Assembly: GCA_026874595.1 (NCBI GenBank)
Contig: CM049317.1
Span: 28,397,401-28,461,400, forward strand
Reading direction: 5' to 3'
DNA length: 64,000 bases
Source of the DNA: Sipunculus nudus
Lineage: Eukaryota; Annelida; Sipuncula; Golfingiida; Sipunculidae
The notes beneath the pieces are model-generated. The model saw only the letters and a list, made by a program, of their open reading frames with translations, did not search any database and had not been told where the DNA came from. Numbering within the stretch: the first letter of the stretch is position 1; each line of letters opens with the position of its first letter. Both the position numbers and the translations under genes were made by a program. This document shows, one piece after another, positions 34,470 through 46,912 of this stretch.

Positions 34470-36850
34470 TACAGTTTTATGTAGAATCTACGTATAACAT
34501 TTACGGTGAGATTATATATCTTATGTAGGTTTTAAGAATAGAAAGTAGGATCGTGAACTGGGCGTTATTAACTGGAACCAACATGCATCTTGCAGGGCGC
34601 ATGATTAATTACATAGAGAAAAACAGTAATTACCCAATTACCAGTCGTTCTCACAGCTGGTGAATGCTTGGTGTCATTTGGCAAACAGCATTCGTAATTA
34701 ATTACAATGCAACTCTAAAATCAGATTAGAGATAAATGAGTAAGCATGTCATTGATTAGTAAAATGTACTAAAATATATGTCCTCAAGTAAAGAAGAAAT
34801 TGGGGTGTCTGAGAAGTACTTTTTGTTCAAATAAAGAGGATTAAAGTAATAGTGAATACACTTGAAACTGATGAACATCGGGCAGTTATTATTCAGTTGC
34901 CATTCGTTAGTTAGTGAATATCAATATATCTTCTGAGAATAACACACAATTATTTGTTTTGGACAACTTTAAGAAGCTTCCACAGCTTTTCACCTTAAAG
35001 AGACGGCCGCCACAGACGAGTTTCCAAAGATCAGTCTCCGAGATCCCTGCCTACTTGTCAGAAATCATGTCATTTCTCTCTGGCAAATAAACCTAACTTA
35101 CATGAGAACGTCCTGGGTCAGAATAAGACACCTCACATTTGTTTGAACACCCAATTTTGAAAATGAGAATACGATTCTTTATACTTTAGAACCAATGTAA
35201 TTCTGAAATGAAATGATCTAGCTGTTGGAAAGGTTAAACTCCCAAAAGTTCCCTCATATATGTGTCTGTCTGATCATCATTTCCGACACCATATATTTCC
35301 ATCTCATCCTAGGATGCACCAACATCCAAAGCCAGTGAAACTCTCGGGAAGAAATTCAGAGCCCAAATTACACTTTCCTTTACTTGCATGATTATCTAAC
35401 GTCCTTTGTGTTAAATAGCTATATTTTTTAATAGAAAGTCTAAAAATACTAAAGTAATGACTGAATCGAGAACCGAATCGAACGTAAAGAATCAATAAAT
35501 TGAATCGAATCAAAAGCCTTTCACAATTCATAGGTATAGTACATAGCACGGCTGTCACTATGGAGATGTTTTATTGGTTTTTGCACATATCAATTCGCCA
35601 AAAAGGAACCATAGATCTTTCCTGTTGTTTCCCAATAGCATTTTCGTTCGTATGCATGTGCGTGTTTTTTTATGTTCATAACATGACTCATATAGTCATA
35701 AAAAGAATCTCATGAAATGTTATTGCATTTCGGGTATGGGCCATTAAAGAAATGATGGTGTGGATTTCTCTCCGGATACGGATGAAGGAAACGTTATGAA
35801 TGTACAATCACTCATACAAGAAAGAATCTGGAAATTTTGGCCGAATCCTTGAATTGGTGGAAATCGCAAAGATTTCTTTGATAAGTTACGTTTACAATAT
35901 TTTGATTGGGAAAAATGTTCCTTCATTTTAAAATACAAATATAAATTACATATCCAATTCCACTTATCATAGCTACCTTTTGCTTAATTTATTGGGTAAG
36001 TATCTGTTCTCAGGTGATATTCAACAGCCGTATATTATTTCAAGATTTTTCCTTCGGCAATAATATCCAAAAGGTAAACGAAATTGATTAGAATGTCAAA
36101 CGAAAATGGGTTCCGTAAACATTGTTCAGATAAACAGAGTCACTCTACCTTTTACAATATTATCACTTTGTCCTAGAACGCTCCAGAGTTCCTTAAAAGT
36201 AATGTCAAATATATAGTAACAGTGTCACTCCCAATTTATTGGACAAAACTTTACCATTGGAGTACCAAAACAGTTTTCCAGGCTTTACTTTAATAATAAG
36301 AACAAGACCAACTTCCCTGGGTACACCTTAATGCACAATCAATTTTCCAGAATCATGTAAGATATATTGCTAGGAATTTTCAATATTGCATTAAAGTAAA
36401 GAATGCAAATCATACACGATTAAAAAAAAATAAATCAGTTTATCTTTTTGTATATAATTTTTGGAATATCAGTGGATTACGATAATACTTATCAGGATAC
36501 TTATAAGTTATGTCTCTGGTGAATGCAATATTTACGTCAAGAATTGTCAAAGTGCAGAAAATCCAAAAATATCCGCCAAACCTGATCTGTGGATCGCAGC
36601 TGCATAAACATGTGACCGAATATCTCTATCCTGTGCATAAGTCATCAGTCAGATATAGGTTGCAATGCAAATTATTACTGCCGGTTGTCACGAAATGGAA
36701 CGTGTCATTTTGTTTTATTTTCATTCCTCAGGTTAGCTGGACAGGCTTAACGGGACATTTGCATTTTTTGAAGTAGAATCGACCTGTCTTTCAGAGAATT
36801 GTTCTGTTAAACAGAAACTCAAGAGAGGGTTTACAGGGTGGGCTGCAGGT
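34470..36850. other. Stretch without a recognisable gene
   Basis: AT-rich with only short unsupported ORFs. No domain or mobile-element signature was recognised. Confidence 0.4.
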
Positions 36851-36854
36851 CTAG

Positions 36855-37583
36855 TTATGCCTTTGTTAAAGCTACCGCTTTGGGGTTTAGTGAGTTTTGT
36901 TCTCAGCCGTTGTTAATATTCAGCGTACTTATGGATATAGATAGGCCATAGTAGAAAAAGCAGGAATGCCTTTTACTTTTATAAATATAAATGAGCCTAG
37001 AAGGTTATTTGAAGAAGTGCATACACAGAATTTAAACAGACAAGCTGTTAAGCCTGCAAAGACCAGAAGTGCCGACCGCCACTGTCCAGAGGGGTACCGA
37101 AGCCAAATGGCAAGAGAGGTTCGGTGAGAGATACTTACGCCCAGTGTCCAGGGAGGTCCTCCGAGAGGCACAGCAAGTCGGTGTCCGGTAAGGTACTGCC
37201 AGCCGGTGTTCAGTGAGTTGCAGTTTGATGCCGCCAGCCGGGGTCCAGTTGATCTACGGACTGTTTAACCGAACTCTGTGTTTTTTAGTTTTATCAAGTG
37301 TAAATATTTATCGGTGTATCTAGTGAGGCGTTACAGGCTGAGAATCCCATCTGGTAGGGGATTTTGAATCCTTAACCGTGTATGTTATTTTAAAATTCTC
37401 TTGTTGGTTAGTCGCTTACGTGTGATTTGTTGTGTGTCTGAGTGCTGATCCTTTAGTGCGCCATCAAAACAACACAATCCCTTTTTCCCACGTTGAACCA
37501 AAGGCAATCCGGTCCATCACTTGGTAAGGACAACCCTATCTTTTGTGCACCAGAAAGGGGTAACTTTTATCGGGTGACATTGA
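36855..37583 (+). repeat. LTR-like block, left
   Basis: Aligned in order with 39448-39970. Contains four to five imperfect CCAG(C/T)..GGTCCAGT subrepeats around 37070-37245. The left copy is longer because of extra sequence around 37280-37380. Confidence 0.5.
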
Positions 37584-37602
37584 TTGGCGCCCAGAGTTCG
37601 GG
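37584..37602 (+). other. tRNA primer-binding-site-like motif
   Basis: TTGGCGCCCAGAGTTCGGG starts with TGGCGCC, the common start of retroelement primer-binding sites. It lies just after the left LTR-like block (...GTGACA TTGA). Confidence 0.4.
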
Positions 37603-39088
37603 AGGTTTAACGAGAGGGTTAGAATACAAATTAGGTTTTCTTACATGCGGACTTGGCGCTTACTCAAGTCCTTCTACTCATAAACGTATCGTCCGTAGTT
37701 ATGTACATTAGTATAGGTAGCGTTAGGGTGTTTTGTCTTAGAATTACAGCGTAATAACCTTTGCACATTAAGATATCTATCGTTTAGATGAGGAACACAG
37801 TTGGCGCTAACTCAGTACACGTTGGTAAAGCCGGCGTTTGGGTTTAACGGCAACTTTGAATAATTGAGAACGGTTCCTTAACTTGTAACAAGAGAGCTGT
37901 TACGGGCCTCGGCTATTCTTTAGTAGCGTTTATAGACGGTACTCTGCAGTGTCGGGTGACCCTGCCACTAAATGTTAAGCGTAAGGTGACCCTTACCACT
38001 AAGGTTTTAATCCCCTCCCTTGTTATACAGCCCATATTTAGCATGCGTTCGCGCAGGTGTCGTCGTGTAGTGCCACCTACTTTCGGATTTCCCATGTGTT
38101 GAGGTAATATCGAGCCGGGTTTTAATTTATTACGCAGGGTCGTTTGCCAATCGTAGGTTCGTAACGTTATCTGTCAACGCATACCATAAGATGACAGGTT
38201 ATGACTCCCATTGATAGGCGTTGGCAGGGGTTAATAACTTAATATTAGCGCTCGCGCATGCGCGATCGTCTGCGCGGGTTCAGGTTAGCATCTGGCGCTT
38301 AAACTACATAGTGTCTTTTTGGCTGTTTCCTATTGCTTGCGATGTCATCTGTTTTGCCCGTTCGGTAGGAAGAGTCCTTGGACACGATAGGCGATGACAC
38401 AAAATGATAGGCGTTGACATGCGCCTAAGGCGCTAAAAGCGATTTTTTAACATTTCCAAAACTTGGCGGAGACCGGGAGAGTAGTGAGGTTACTGGCGAT
38501 GACCCTTGGGATAACCGGCGTTGAAGTTAGCGCCACTAGGCGCGTCAAATAAATGTAAATAAAATGTACTAACGCACTACTCTGGAGAGGCTTTCCACGC
38601 TCAAGGCATAATCAAATAATAAGGCATGATCATAATAACAAAAATTTGTTAACAGATAGAGTCCTAATTAAAAGACACGGATTCACAGAGTCCAACCACT
38701 GTAGATTCAGCACACAGAAAGGCCGCTTTGTTGCTAGGCATATGATCTTCACGCACAATCGAGCTAACTCAAGGTACCACAGTAAACGGGTAAAGTGGCC
38801 GCTCGCCATAAAGCCAATCCCTTGCCTTGCATGGATATAACTTCTGAAGAAACACCAACAACAGATTTCTGTCAACGTTTTCTGTATCCATATATGCCAC
38901 AGCACACGACAATATCCGGTACCTTTCCAATTAATCAGAGTACCAAATGTCCACGGCAGATACAGTCTCTCCGTAACCATAACAGGAGCTCACAAGTCTG
39001 TTCGCACAAAAAGTTCACAGACGACTTCGGACCCTCCTGATGGACCGACAAATCGTCAGGCTACTCCATCAAGCGCGTTGACCCAGCA

Positions 39089-39122
39089 GTTTCAGCTTAT
39101 ATATCGATGCCGGCGTTACACC
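39089..39122 (+). repeat. 34-bp direct repeat, copy 1
   Basis: TTTCAGCTTATATATCGATG followed by CCGGCGTTACAC recurs at 40229-40262 with three changes. The two copies lie on either side of the right LTR-like block. Confidence 0.7.
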
Positions 39123-39447
39123 TTCTGATCGTCCTTGACCCAGATACCCACAATATCATGCGCCCCTCCGTTCAATCGTATAAATAAAAAAATGGACACG
39201 CCTCCAAAGACAAAAGTAATAAAAATCAATGATGCAGGTGGTTGTCTTTGAAGTATACACTATCAATGTTACCAAAGAAACAGGTCTAGACTCAAGCTGA
39301 CATGAAACAATGCTCACTGAGTTACGACTTCACTGACATTAACTGCAAACAGAATACATAAGTTCTCTAAAACCTACGTTATCATCCATATCTAATACTA
39401 CAAATTAAAAAGATAAATAAGTCACGGCTCAATGGTGACACTCTGTG

Positions 39448-39970
39448 TTTCGTTTTAAGTTCTGCTATGGTATTTGAGTATTGTTCTCAGCCTATTTAGT
39501 AGTCAGGGTACTCCTAAATATTGATATGCCTTCAGGAAGTAGGGTATTCATACGGGTCGCATCGACAAAGTGGACATTCAACCATCGGTGTCCAGATGAC
39601 CGCCAGCTGGGGACCATTACCGCCAGTCGAGGACCAGTATCGTCAGTTGGGATCAGGAACCGCCGGTTGTGGTCCAGTGCAAAAAGTTTGGGTCCAGTGC
39701 TGCCAGTCAGGGGCCAGTATTGCCAGTTTATGACGTCCAGAGACTGTTTAACCGAACGCTGTCATTTATTTAATATATTCTTTGTTGTTTAGCCACTGCC
39801 TTGTCTTTTGTTGTTTATCCGATTGCTGATACGATGAGTGGGTAATGGAAAAACACATCATCTCTACTTTATCACGTCATATCAAAAGCAGCCCGGTCCG
39901 TCACTTAGTTACGCTCTTTACACAGCGCTTTAACTATAGGCCTAGTACCTATATCGTGAGCGCTGCTTTT
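39448..39970 (+). repeat. LTR-like block, right
   Basis: Related to 36855-37583. The subrepeats at 39593-39740 (CCGCCAG, CCAGT) are expanded to about seven. Confidence 0.5.
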
Positions 39971-40228
39971 TATGACCTCCTATCCTGAACTGCTACACCA
40001 GAGGGGAGCACTGTTTTTTGCCCAATCAGGTGAGACCTTGTGCTGGAAGACACTGCCAAGCGAGAAATACACGGAGCCAATCATATTCATTTCATTTTGA
40101 TTGACAGCTCATCGCCCCGGTAACCGTCTGAACAGGCCACAGGCTCAGAGAGAATTGCCCAAGACGTGGTTTGCTTAGGGCCTTGAGCACATAGGATACC
40201 AGCCGGTGAGCTGTAATTCAAACGAAAA

Positions 40229-40262
40229 GTTTCAGCTTATATGTCGATGCCAACGTTACACA
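40229..40262 (+). repeat. 34-bp direct repeat, copy 2
   Basis: Second copy of the repeat at 39089-39122, about 1.14 kb away. Confidence 0.7.
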
Positions 40263-40697
40263 AACTGCGTGCACACCTCGCTGGCTTGTTTCAGTTCTGC
40301 AGACAACAGATACATGGCTACGCTAACAGAGTCATAATGTTATAATCGAATCGGTCGATGATGCGTGAATGCAGAGGGAACAATTAAAATTCGACCGTGA
40401 ACTCATCAAGCGGCGCTTGAAGCGTAGCTATTGGCGGAGCCAGGATGCCTGTCGAGTGTTTGTTTATTGGCATCTGGTTGGCTGCTTGTCACATCATACG
40501 CACGTTTTTTTTCAGCGGACAACGAACCGCCATCTGGTGTATAAATATATCATAAACGGTCAAATCAGTTGATAATCAGCGTGATAATCAGTTGCTTCTT
40601 TAGAAGCGCAAGATTTCCGATGCCTCGGGAGCGTATCACTTAGTAAGGTAAGACTTTCCCAAGGGCATCGGTATGTGGCTACATTATCGGTGAACAA

Positions 40698-40735
40698 TTA
40701 TTATTATTATTATTATTATTATAATTATTATTATA
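40698..40735. repeat. (ATT)n microsatellite
   Basis: ATT trinucleotide run, slightly interrupted at its right end. Confidence 0.9.
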
Positions 40736-41194
40736 TATTTATCAATTTATTAATAAATTGGTGCAATAAGCAATTCTCACACACTGTCCTGCAACAACTG
40801 GGAAATAAATGTTATTGTCCTTAAGTGCAAACGTGTGTCTTAAAGGGACAGGTACCTTAATTGGTTGTGTGGCTTTATGTCAGTAAGTTATCTTTGAATA
40901 TTGATAAAAAACACTTTATGGTTTTTAAGAAAACTAGAAAAAGACTGAACTAGAAGGAAACATGAAAATACCGATTACCACTATGCCATGACAACAAAAG
41001 TCAAAAGCTAGAACTTTAGGAGATATTTTGGATGATGAATTAAAAGGGCATGATCAAATTATGATGTTACGTAACACAATCTCTAGAGGATTATGATTTT
41101 ATGTAAAGGGTAGATTCATTGTATAATAAATTCTGTATTGAAGTTTTGGGATCTGCTAACAAAAAATGATTGTTTATATGTTACATATGTTATT

Positions 41195-41430
41195 TAAACT
41201 TAAAAAAGAGCTGTCAGAATAATCGCTTCAGGAACTTATCGAGCGTAATCTGATATATTATTTCAGTCACTGAATATTCTTGGGGTACCAAAGATTTATG
41301 TTAATAGTGTAATTCTTTTCATGTTTAATTTTAACAAAGGTCTTCTTATAATATTACGGAACCTTATATCAACAGATCACGTAGTCGTGACGAGCATAAA
41401 TTTTGCTATGGAGATTCAAAGAAATCAGAT
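41195..41430 (+). pseudogene. LINE ORF2 3' fragment (CR1/Jockey/L2-like)
   Basis: The frame reads RAVRIIASGTYRA, stop, SDILFQSLNILGVPKIY, then LFMFNFNKGLL. This is the characteristic post-RT C-terminal segment of CR1/Jockey-type non-LTR elements (QKRAVRII..., LFMFKFHNGLLP style). No RT core is visible upstream. It is an old truncated copy, not related to the L1-like element at 17.6 kb. Confidence 0.6.
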
Positions 41431-42487
41431 TCTGTAACACTAGGCAGCGTGAAATGGAGTGCAGTGTCTAGGGGAATGGATAAAGAAGTCAGTGTTTTTT
41501 TGTTAACAAATAATTATAATTTATTTTTAAAACATCCCTAACATTACGATACTAAAATCGATACAATTACACAGAATGACAACAGTATAACAGCAAATCA
41601 ATACAATTACATAGTACAATAAATAAAGTAAACAGTACCTAGATACCACCACTGTCACAGCGGGTACAAGTCCTTTAAAACCAATAATCCACGTAAATAG
41701 TTCAAATGGTCCAAAGTAAAGCAAACTGGAGAAAGGCTGCACTAAATCTGCATAGAGTTCGTAGAATCCCTGACACTACCGCAATTATTGGAAATGTCCG
41801 GCTATAAAATACAGCCCCTATTTATAACTTTTCATCCGAAAATTCTAGAAATTCTAGAGAATTCACGAACAATCCCAAACAACCCAACAATACATAATAC
41901 ACACGCCCAAAGAACATTACAAGACACGCGCTCATAGAGCGCGACCAGACCAGAAAGTTCCATATTGGCATGAACGCTGTGTTTCTATACGTCAGACCCC
42001 GCTTTTTTTTATTCTGGAGAAGAACAGCTTTTTATATGTTAGTTCATCTGTATCCATGAACCTGGACATCTGAAACTGACACCTAGTGGATATGTTTCGT
42101 ATCATTACCAAAATAATGACGATCAGTTGATAAAATGTGTGAAGTAAGCCACTGTATGTTGAGGTATGTGCTCATTGGGAGCTCTCTAGCTGTTTTTGCA
42201 ATCGATCATGTTAATGCGTTTGTAGACTGAAATGAAAACCTAATGATATATTGATGTTCAGCGGCTCAGTTCTTTCATTTCATTGACACTGGCAACCAAA
42301 CGTATGTTTAACATTTAATGGTGAACATTTTAGAATGCCCATACAATTTTCGCAAAAACGTATTCTCTCTGACTGAATAATGAGGAATAACAAATATAAG
42401 AACACGTTCAACAAAACGGACATAAAACTTTTGTAATTCAATAACTCTGATAAAAACAAGTTGTACTATGATAATGAGACAACAGAG

Positions 42488-42535
42488 GCGGACAGAGAAT
42501 CTTGGGGGGGGGGGGGGGGGGAGGGGGGGGGGGAG
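42488..42535. repeat. G-homopolymer tract with MITE-like left end
   Basis: AGAGGCGGACAGAGAATC followed by about 30 G with one A. It resembles the left end of the CAGGGGCGGAT MITEs, but no right end is seen. The region 42540-44800 contains no supported gene. Confidence 0.4.
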
Positions 42536-44818
42536 CTAAGCGTCATGGCTGGTTTACACTAGTGTATCGGGAATGAGAGATAATGTTATACCGAACTCCC
42601 GCATGCAGAAGTATAGGGAGGAAACGGAATAAAGTGTAATAAAGTGTGTAGTATTCTTTTTCCCAAATGTTAAATTTTGAAAAAGAACGGGATCTGAATA
42701 TTATTTGCAGACGATATATATTTTTAATGATGCTATTGCAAATAATAGGACATATTAAGAGTCTACATGATTCTTAGTTAGAACTTAAGTGTGATAACAG
42801 CCAGTTTTACTCTAAACTATTTATAATTACTGTGGAAGTGGTTTTGTTAGGGATTTTTTTTATTTTCACGCTTTTCGTTAGAGCGTGATTTGTGCTAAAT
42901 TAAGAACACAAGTTATTTCGAACACCCCAGACATGTCCGTGTATTTCAGTTTTTTTATCGTCAGGTGCCGAAACTATTGTTAGATACTAGTAAAGATTAA
43001 TGGCAAATGGAATAGATGATCCTGTGTCATATAGATCGTAAATATTTTATTGGACACTGATAAAATGAACAACACTGTTTTATATATAAATTTATTTTGT
43101 ATGTACAAAGTGTAGTTTTTATTGTTATTTTGGTATTCAACCATCGGCCGGTTTTGATGTTGCTAGCTGATAAACTGTTTAACAAATTGCCTTTGGAGAC
43201 TATTAGAACCCCCCCTAAATATCATTGAAGTACGACTGAGTGCCGTGCAAAAGTGACCGTGGTCAGTTCTGTTTGTTCACACATAGCGGGCTGCTTCTAT
43301 TTAGTAATCACAGTTGTTGTTATTGAGCAAGTCTACAGTTTAATCAAACAGCGGGTCTGGATGCAGTACCATAACATTATCAAACTTGTAAAGTAATTGG
43401 GCCGTTTGAATTGTTTGCCCCATGCAATCACAGTACTCACTAGCCCTTAGCATGTACGCATGCAAATACTAGTAACCCGAAGCTTGTTGGATGGAATGTA
43501 CGTTGCGTTACAAAACTATGTTTTATGTATTCGTTTAATTTTTTTATAATTTGATACAAATTTTATTCCCATACATACTGATTTACGCGAAAATTCGAAC
43601 TGCGCTAATGCTGTAAAATGAAAAAAAAAACCGAGAAAATTCCCACGCGACAAATAAACCACTACCACTGTATGTGCTAAGAAGGTCAATTATATAAGCA
43701 CGTTTTTCTTTCTAAGTGCCCATAGCTGTTATTACCGTAAGTAAACTGAGCCTTGAACAGTATTACTTAAAGCATGAAAAGTGGTGGCGGTACCTTTGTG
43801 TCCGTGGACTCTCAGACGCGACTCACAACTGTTTTACTACTATAAGTTATGTCACAGTTTATATTACAACCTGTAACTTTTATTTTTTTTTTACTCCATT
43901 TGGACCGACAACATCGGCCTAATATGCCCCAGTCTGGAAAAAAATCCCTTTTTTTATTTATGGATAACTGAAGACATGTTAAGGTTTTACATAACTTTGT
44001 TTTATATATAACAAGGTTATGTATATAACCTTGTTAGAAATATTACATGTTCCCATTTACAAATCTGAACATATGTTCAGGTAATATATCACCTTGTTAT
44101 ATTTGGTTGAAACATTTAATGTTCCCATTTAAAACAACTTAACATATTTTCAGGTTATAAATTATACATTGTTATATTTTTTTGGCAACGTTTGATATTC
44201 CCATTTACGGAGATGCTGGGTGAAGTAAGGGTTAATTGTTTGTCTAACACTTGTGTCCCCCGTTTAGTAAAATCCTGGATCTGTCTCTGTGTGCATCCGT
44301 TAACACGGAAAGCTCGCCATTTTTCAGGGAAGCTGTATCTGTCCTTTCACTATGCACAACATGCTGTATCGGGCGAATTCTAGTTCAACTGAGAGTTTAA
44401 GGCAATATTTAAAGGTGTATATAACAGCCAATATTTGCTGTTTGTTCGTATTCCCTCTTACCTAAAGGTTTCCTTTAAATTAATGATGAAGTCGAAAATC
44501 AGGAGTCAAGCATAGCGTATGTTTACTATATTATTTAACAATTCGTGTCACTTTGAGATAATAACATACAATTCATAGAACAAGATCAATACTAAAAACA
44601 GTCTAAAATAAAGGTTGTGAAGCACGAATCCATAAGTGGGGGCCCGTTAACTGGTTATGTAAAATTTATTGTCGCATATGCAAAGTTATGCTGATGAACA
44701 GACATGAGTTGTTGTTTTCATTCGATAGCGACACTTTAATACATGCCTTGGAAGAGTAAAGAAGACTTATCTCAGTCCAGCGGATTATAGAGGGAAGGCG
44801 TAATTCTATCTGTTGAAT

Positions 44819-46404
44819 ATGATGAGATTTGAAGGCTTTGTGATTGCTGCTGCTTTCCTGTTTTCATACGGGTCAGGTGAGAAGATAAGGAATGATGTTA
44901 ATTAAAAAGGTAGTGCTTCACCCTTGCAGCCCATGGATGCCAAGCCTTTAATGACGAAGATTCGATCCGATCCGATAATTAGGAATGTGTAAATCAAAGT
45001 ATTTACATTTGGTAGGCGATTTGTTCGCGAGGGTCTCAAATTCGTGATATTCACTAAACAAAAACCATCGCGAAAATGAAATCCCTGTGAATAAGACACC
45101 CTATCAATACACAGTTAAACAGTGTTTATACTGTGACTGCCTTGTTGTCCAGTGTACATGATCTATATGTCTGTACTATACTCCTATAGCCACCACCGAG
45201 TTCACCTTCTTTGAGGGCCAGGTGCATAATGGAATGCGATATTGGCTGAGTCATGGTAATGCATCATGGGAAACTGCGCGGAAAGCATGTGCGACAGCCA
45301 ATAGAAATCTTGTAGAAGTGGAGTCTGTGGGACTTAATCTTCTCCTCTTCAATATGACCATGACATTGAAAGGAGAAAGCAGAGTTTGGTTGGGTGGAAA
45401 ATACAGACCTCAAGGTAACCTTTATAGCTCACCTGTACCTGTAAAAGCGGAACAAGGTGGCGCCACCTACATTTCTGCTGATTTTATGGGTTTTGCGTGT
45501 TATGAACCGACGAAGAACCCTCAGGCCGAGCGGCATGTTTTACGATGGCATTTGTAACAAAACAAAAAAAGCAGCATGTGAAACTAATTTATCTACAGGT
45601 AGGTTTCCTGGGTAATCCTGACGTTTTCCACACATATATTTTTCCACATATATTACCTCTCCGCCATGAATAAAGGTCTTGACAAGACATCATTTTAACC
45701 CTTTAAGTTATATTTCTTCAGATGTCACAGTACCGGAATACCTCTCTATCTCCTCGCCGCGTCTCCTTGCCTTAAACGTATAGCAGATGATGCAAACCTA
45801 TGTTAGTCAGATCGAAATTTATGGTAGCCCCCGTTGCCACCTGTGCCTTAACAAATGGAAAATTTTCAATTATATTCCTCACGCTGAGGCTACAGGCCTA
45901 TGATGACTCGGATGAAACTTAGTGAAGCTACTGTGGTCGCTTGAATATCAGGCGTTTATTTTACTGGATCCCAGCAACCTGAAGGATTATACCTGTTTTC
46001 AATAGGGCTTACGATAGCCACCGTTGGCTTCAGCCCATTGTTTAACTGGCCAAGCGGATTGTTATCTTAGGCTGGTTCCCTCCCCTCTTTCTCTCCCTAT
46101 CGTCGCGTCCTCGAAAGAGGGGCAGGTAACGGGTACTCACTTCGAGGCTAAAAGGACGAAATAATACTGCCGTTAACGCGCTTTTATCCACTAATTTTTG
46201 GAATTTTAAATTAAAAAGAATTGCTCTACCTTCAGTTAGGGTTGTCGTTGGTAAAATACCATGTTTGTAATCCAATGAAGTAGTAAAATATAACAGAAAG
46301 GTCATAACCCATCCATACCAAGACATGATCACCTACGTCAACTGACTGGTGATAGCCTCTCCCTGTCCTGTATGTCAGACGACAAATAAAAGATATAATA
46401 GGGC

Positions 46405-46440
<36 letters not shown>

Positions 46441-46490
46441 CATTATTTTTTTCAGCATTATTATTAATATTATTATTATTATTACTTAAA

Positions 46491-46537
<47 letters not shown>

Positions 46538-46673
46538 CATCATTTTTATTGTTATTCATATGTTTATTTAAATAAATGTGATGTCAAAATAAAAAATTAA
46601 ATAAATTTATAAATTCCTATTACTACTACTACTACTATAAATAATAATTATAATTGTTTTGTTATTATGCAAT

Positions 46674-46710
<37 letters not shown>

Positions 46711-46874
46711 AAGTTTGTATATTAGTATATATTAGTTAAAAAATTTAAAACAATAATATTTATGGAAACATTTTTTATTTTTAATTATAAAAATAATTAT
46801 AATGATATATAAAAATAATAATCAACATGATCATTATTTCAATTACAATTATTATTTTGATAGTAATAATAATT

Positions 46875-46912
<38 letters not shown>

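Larger units (their letters stand above)
36855..39970 (+). mobile_element. Candidate non-autonomous LTR element (LARD/TRIM-like)
   Basis: Two direct, diverged, collinear blocks (about 36855-37583 and 39448-39970) share TTTGTTCTCAGCC, repeated (A/G)CCGCCAG..GGGTCCAGT units, GACTGTTTAACCGAAC, a GTTG-TTAG-GC stretch, and CCGGTCC(G/A)TCACTTGGTA-type ends. A TTGGCGCCCAGAGTTCGGG primer-binding-site-like sequence follows the first block. The 1.9 kb between them has no coding sequence. This arrangement is that of a large retrotransposon derivative. Confidence 0.5.

Noticed and set aside
36929-37171. 80-codon minus ORF
   Set aside because: Lies in the LTR-like repeat block and reads through its subrepeats.
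38630-38980. 116-codon minus ORF inside the LTR-like element
   Set aside because: No gag or pol similarity, no structural support.
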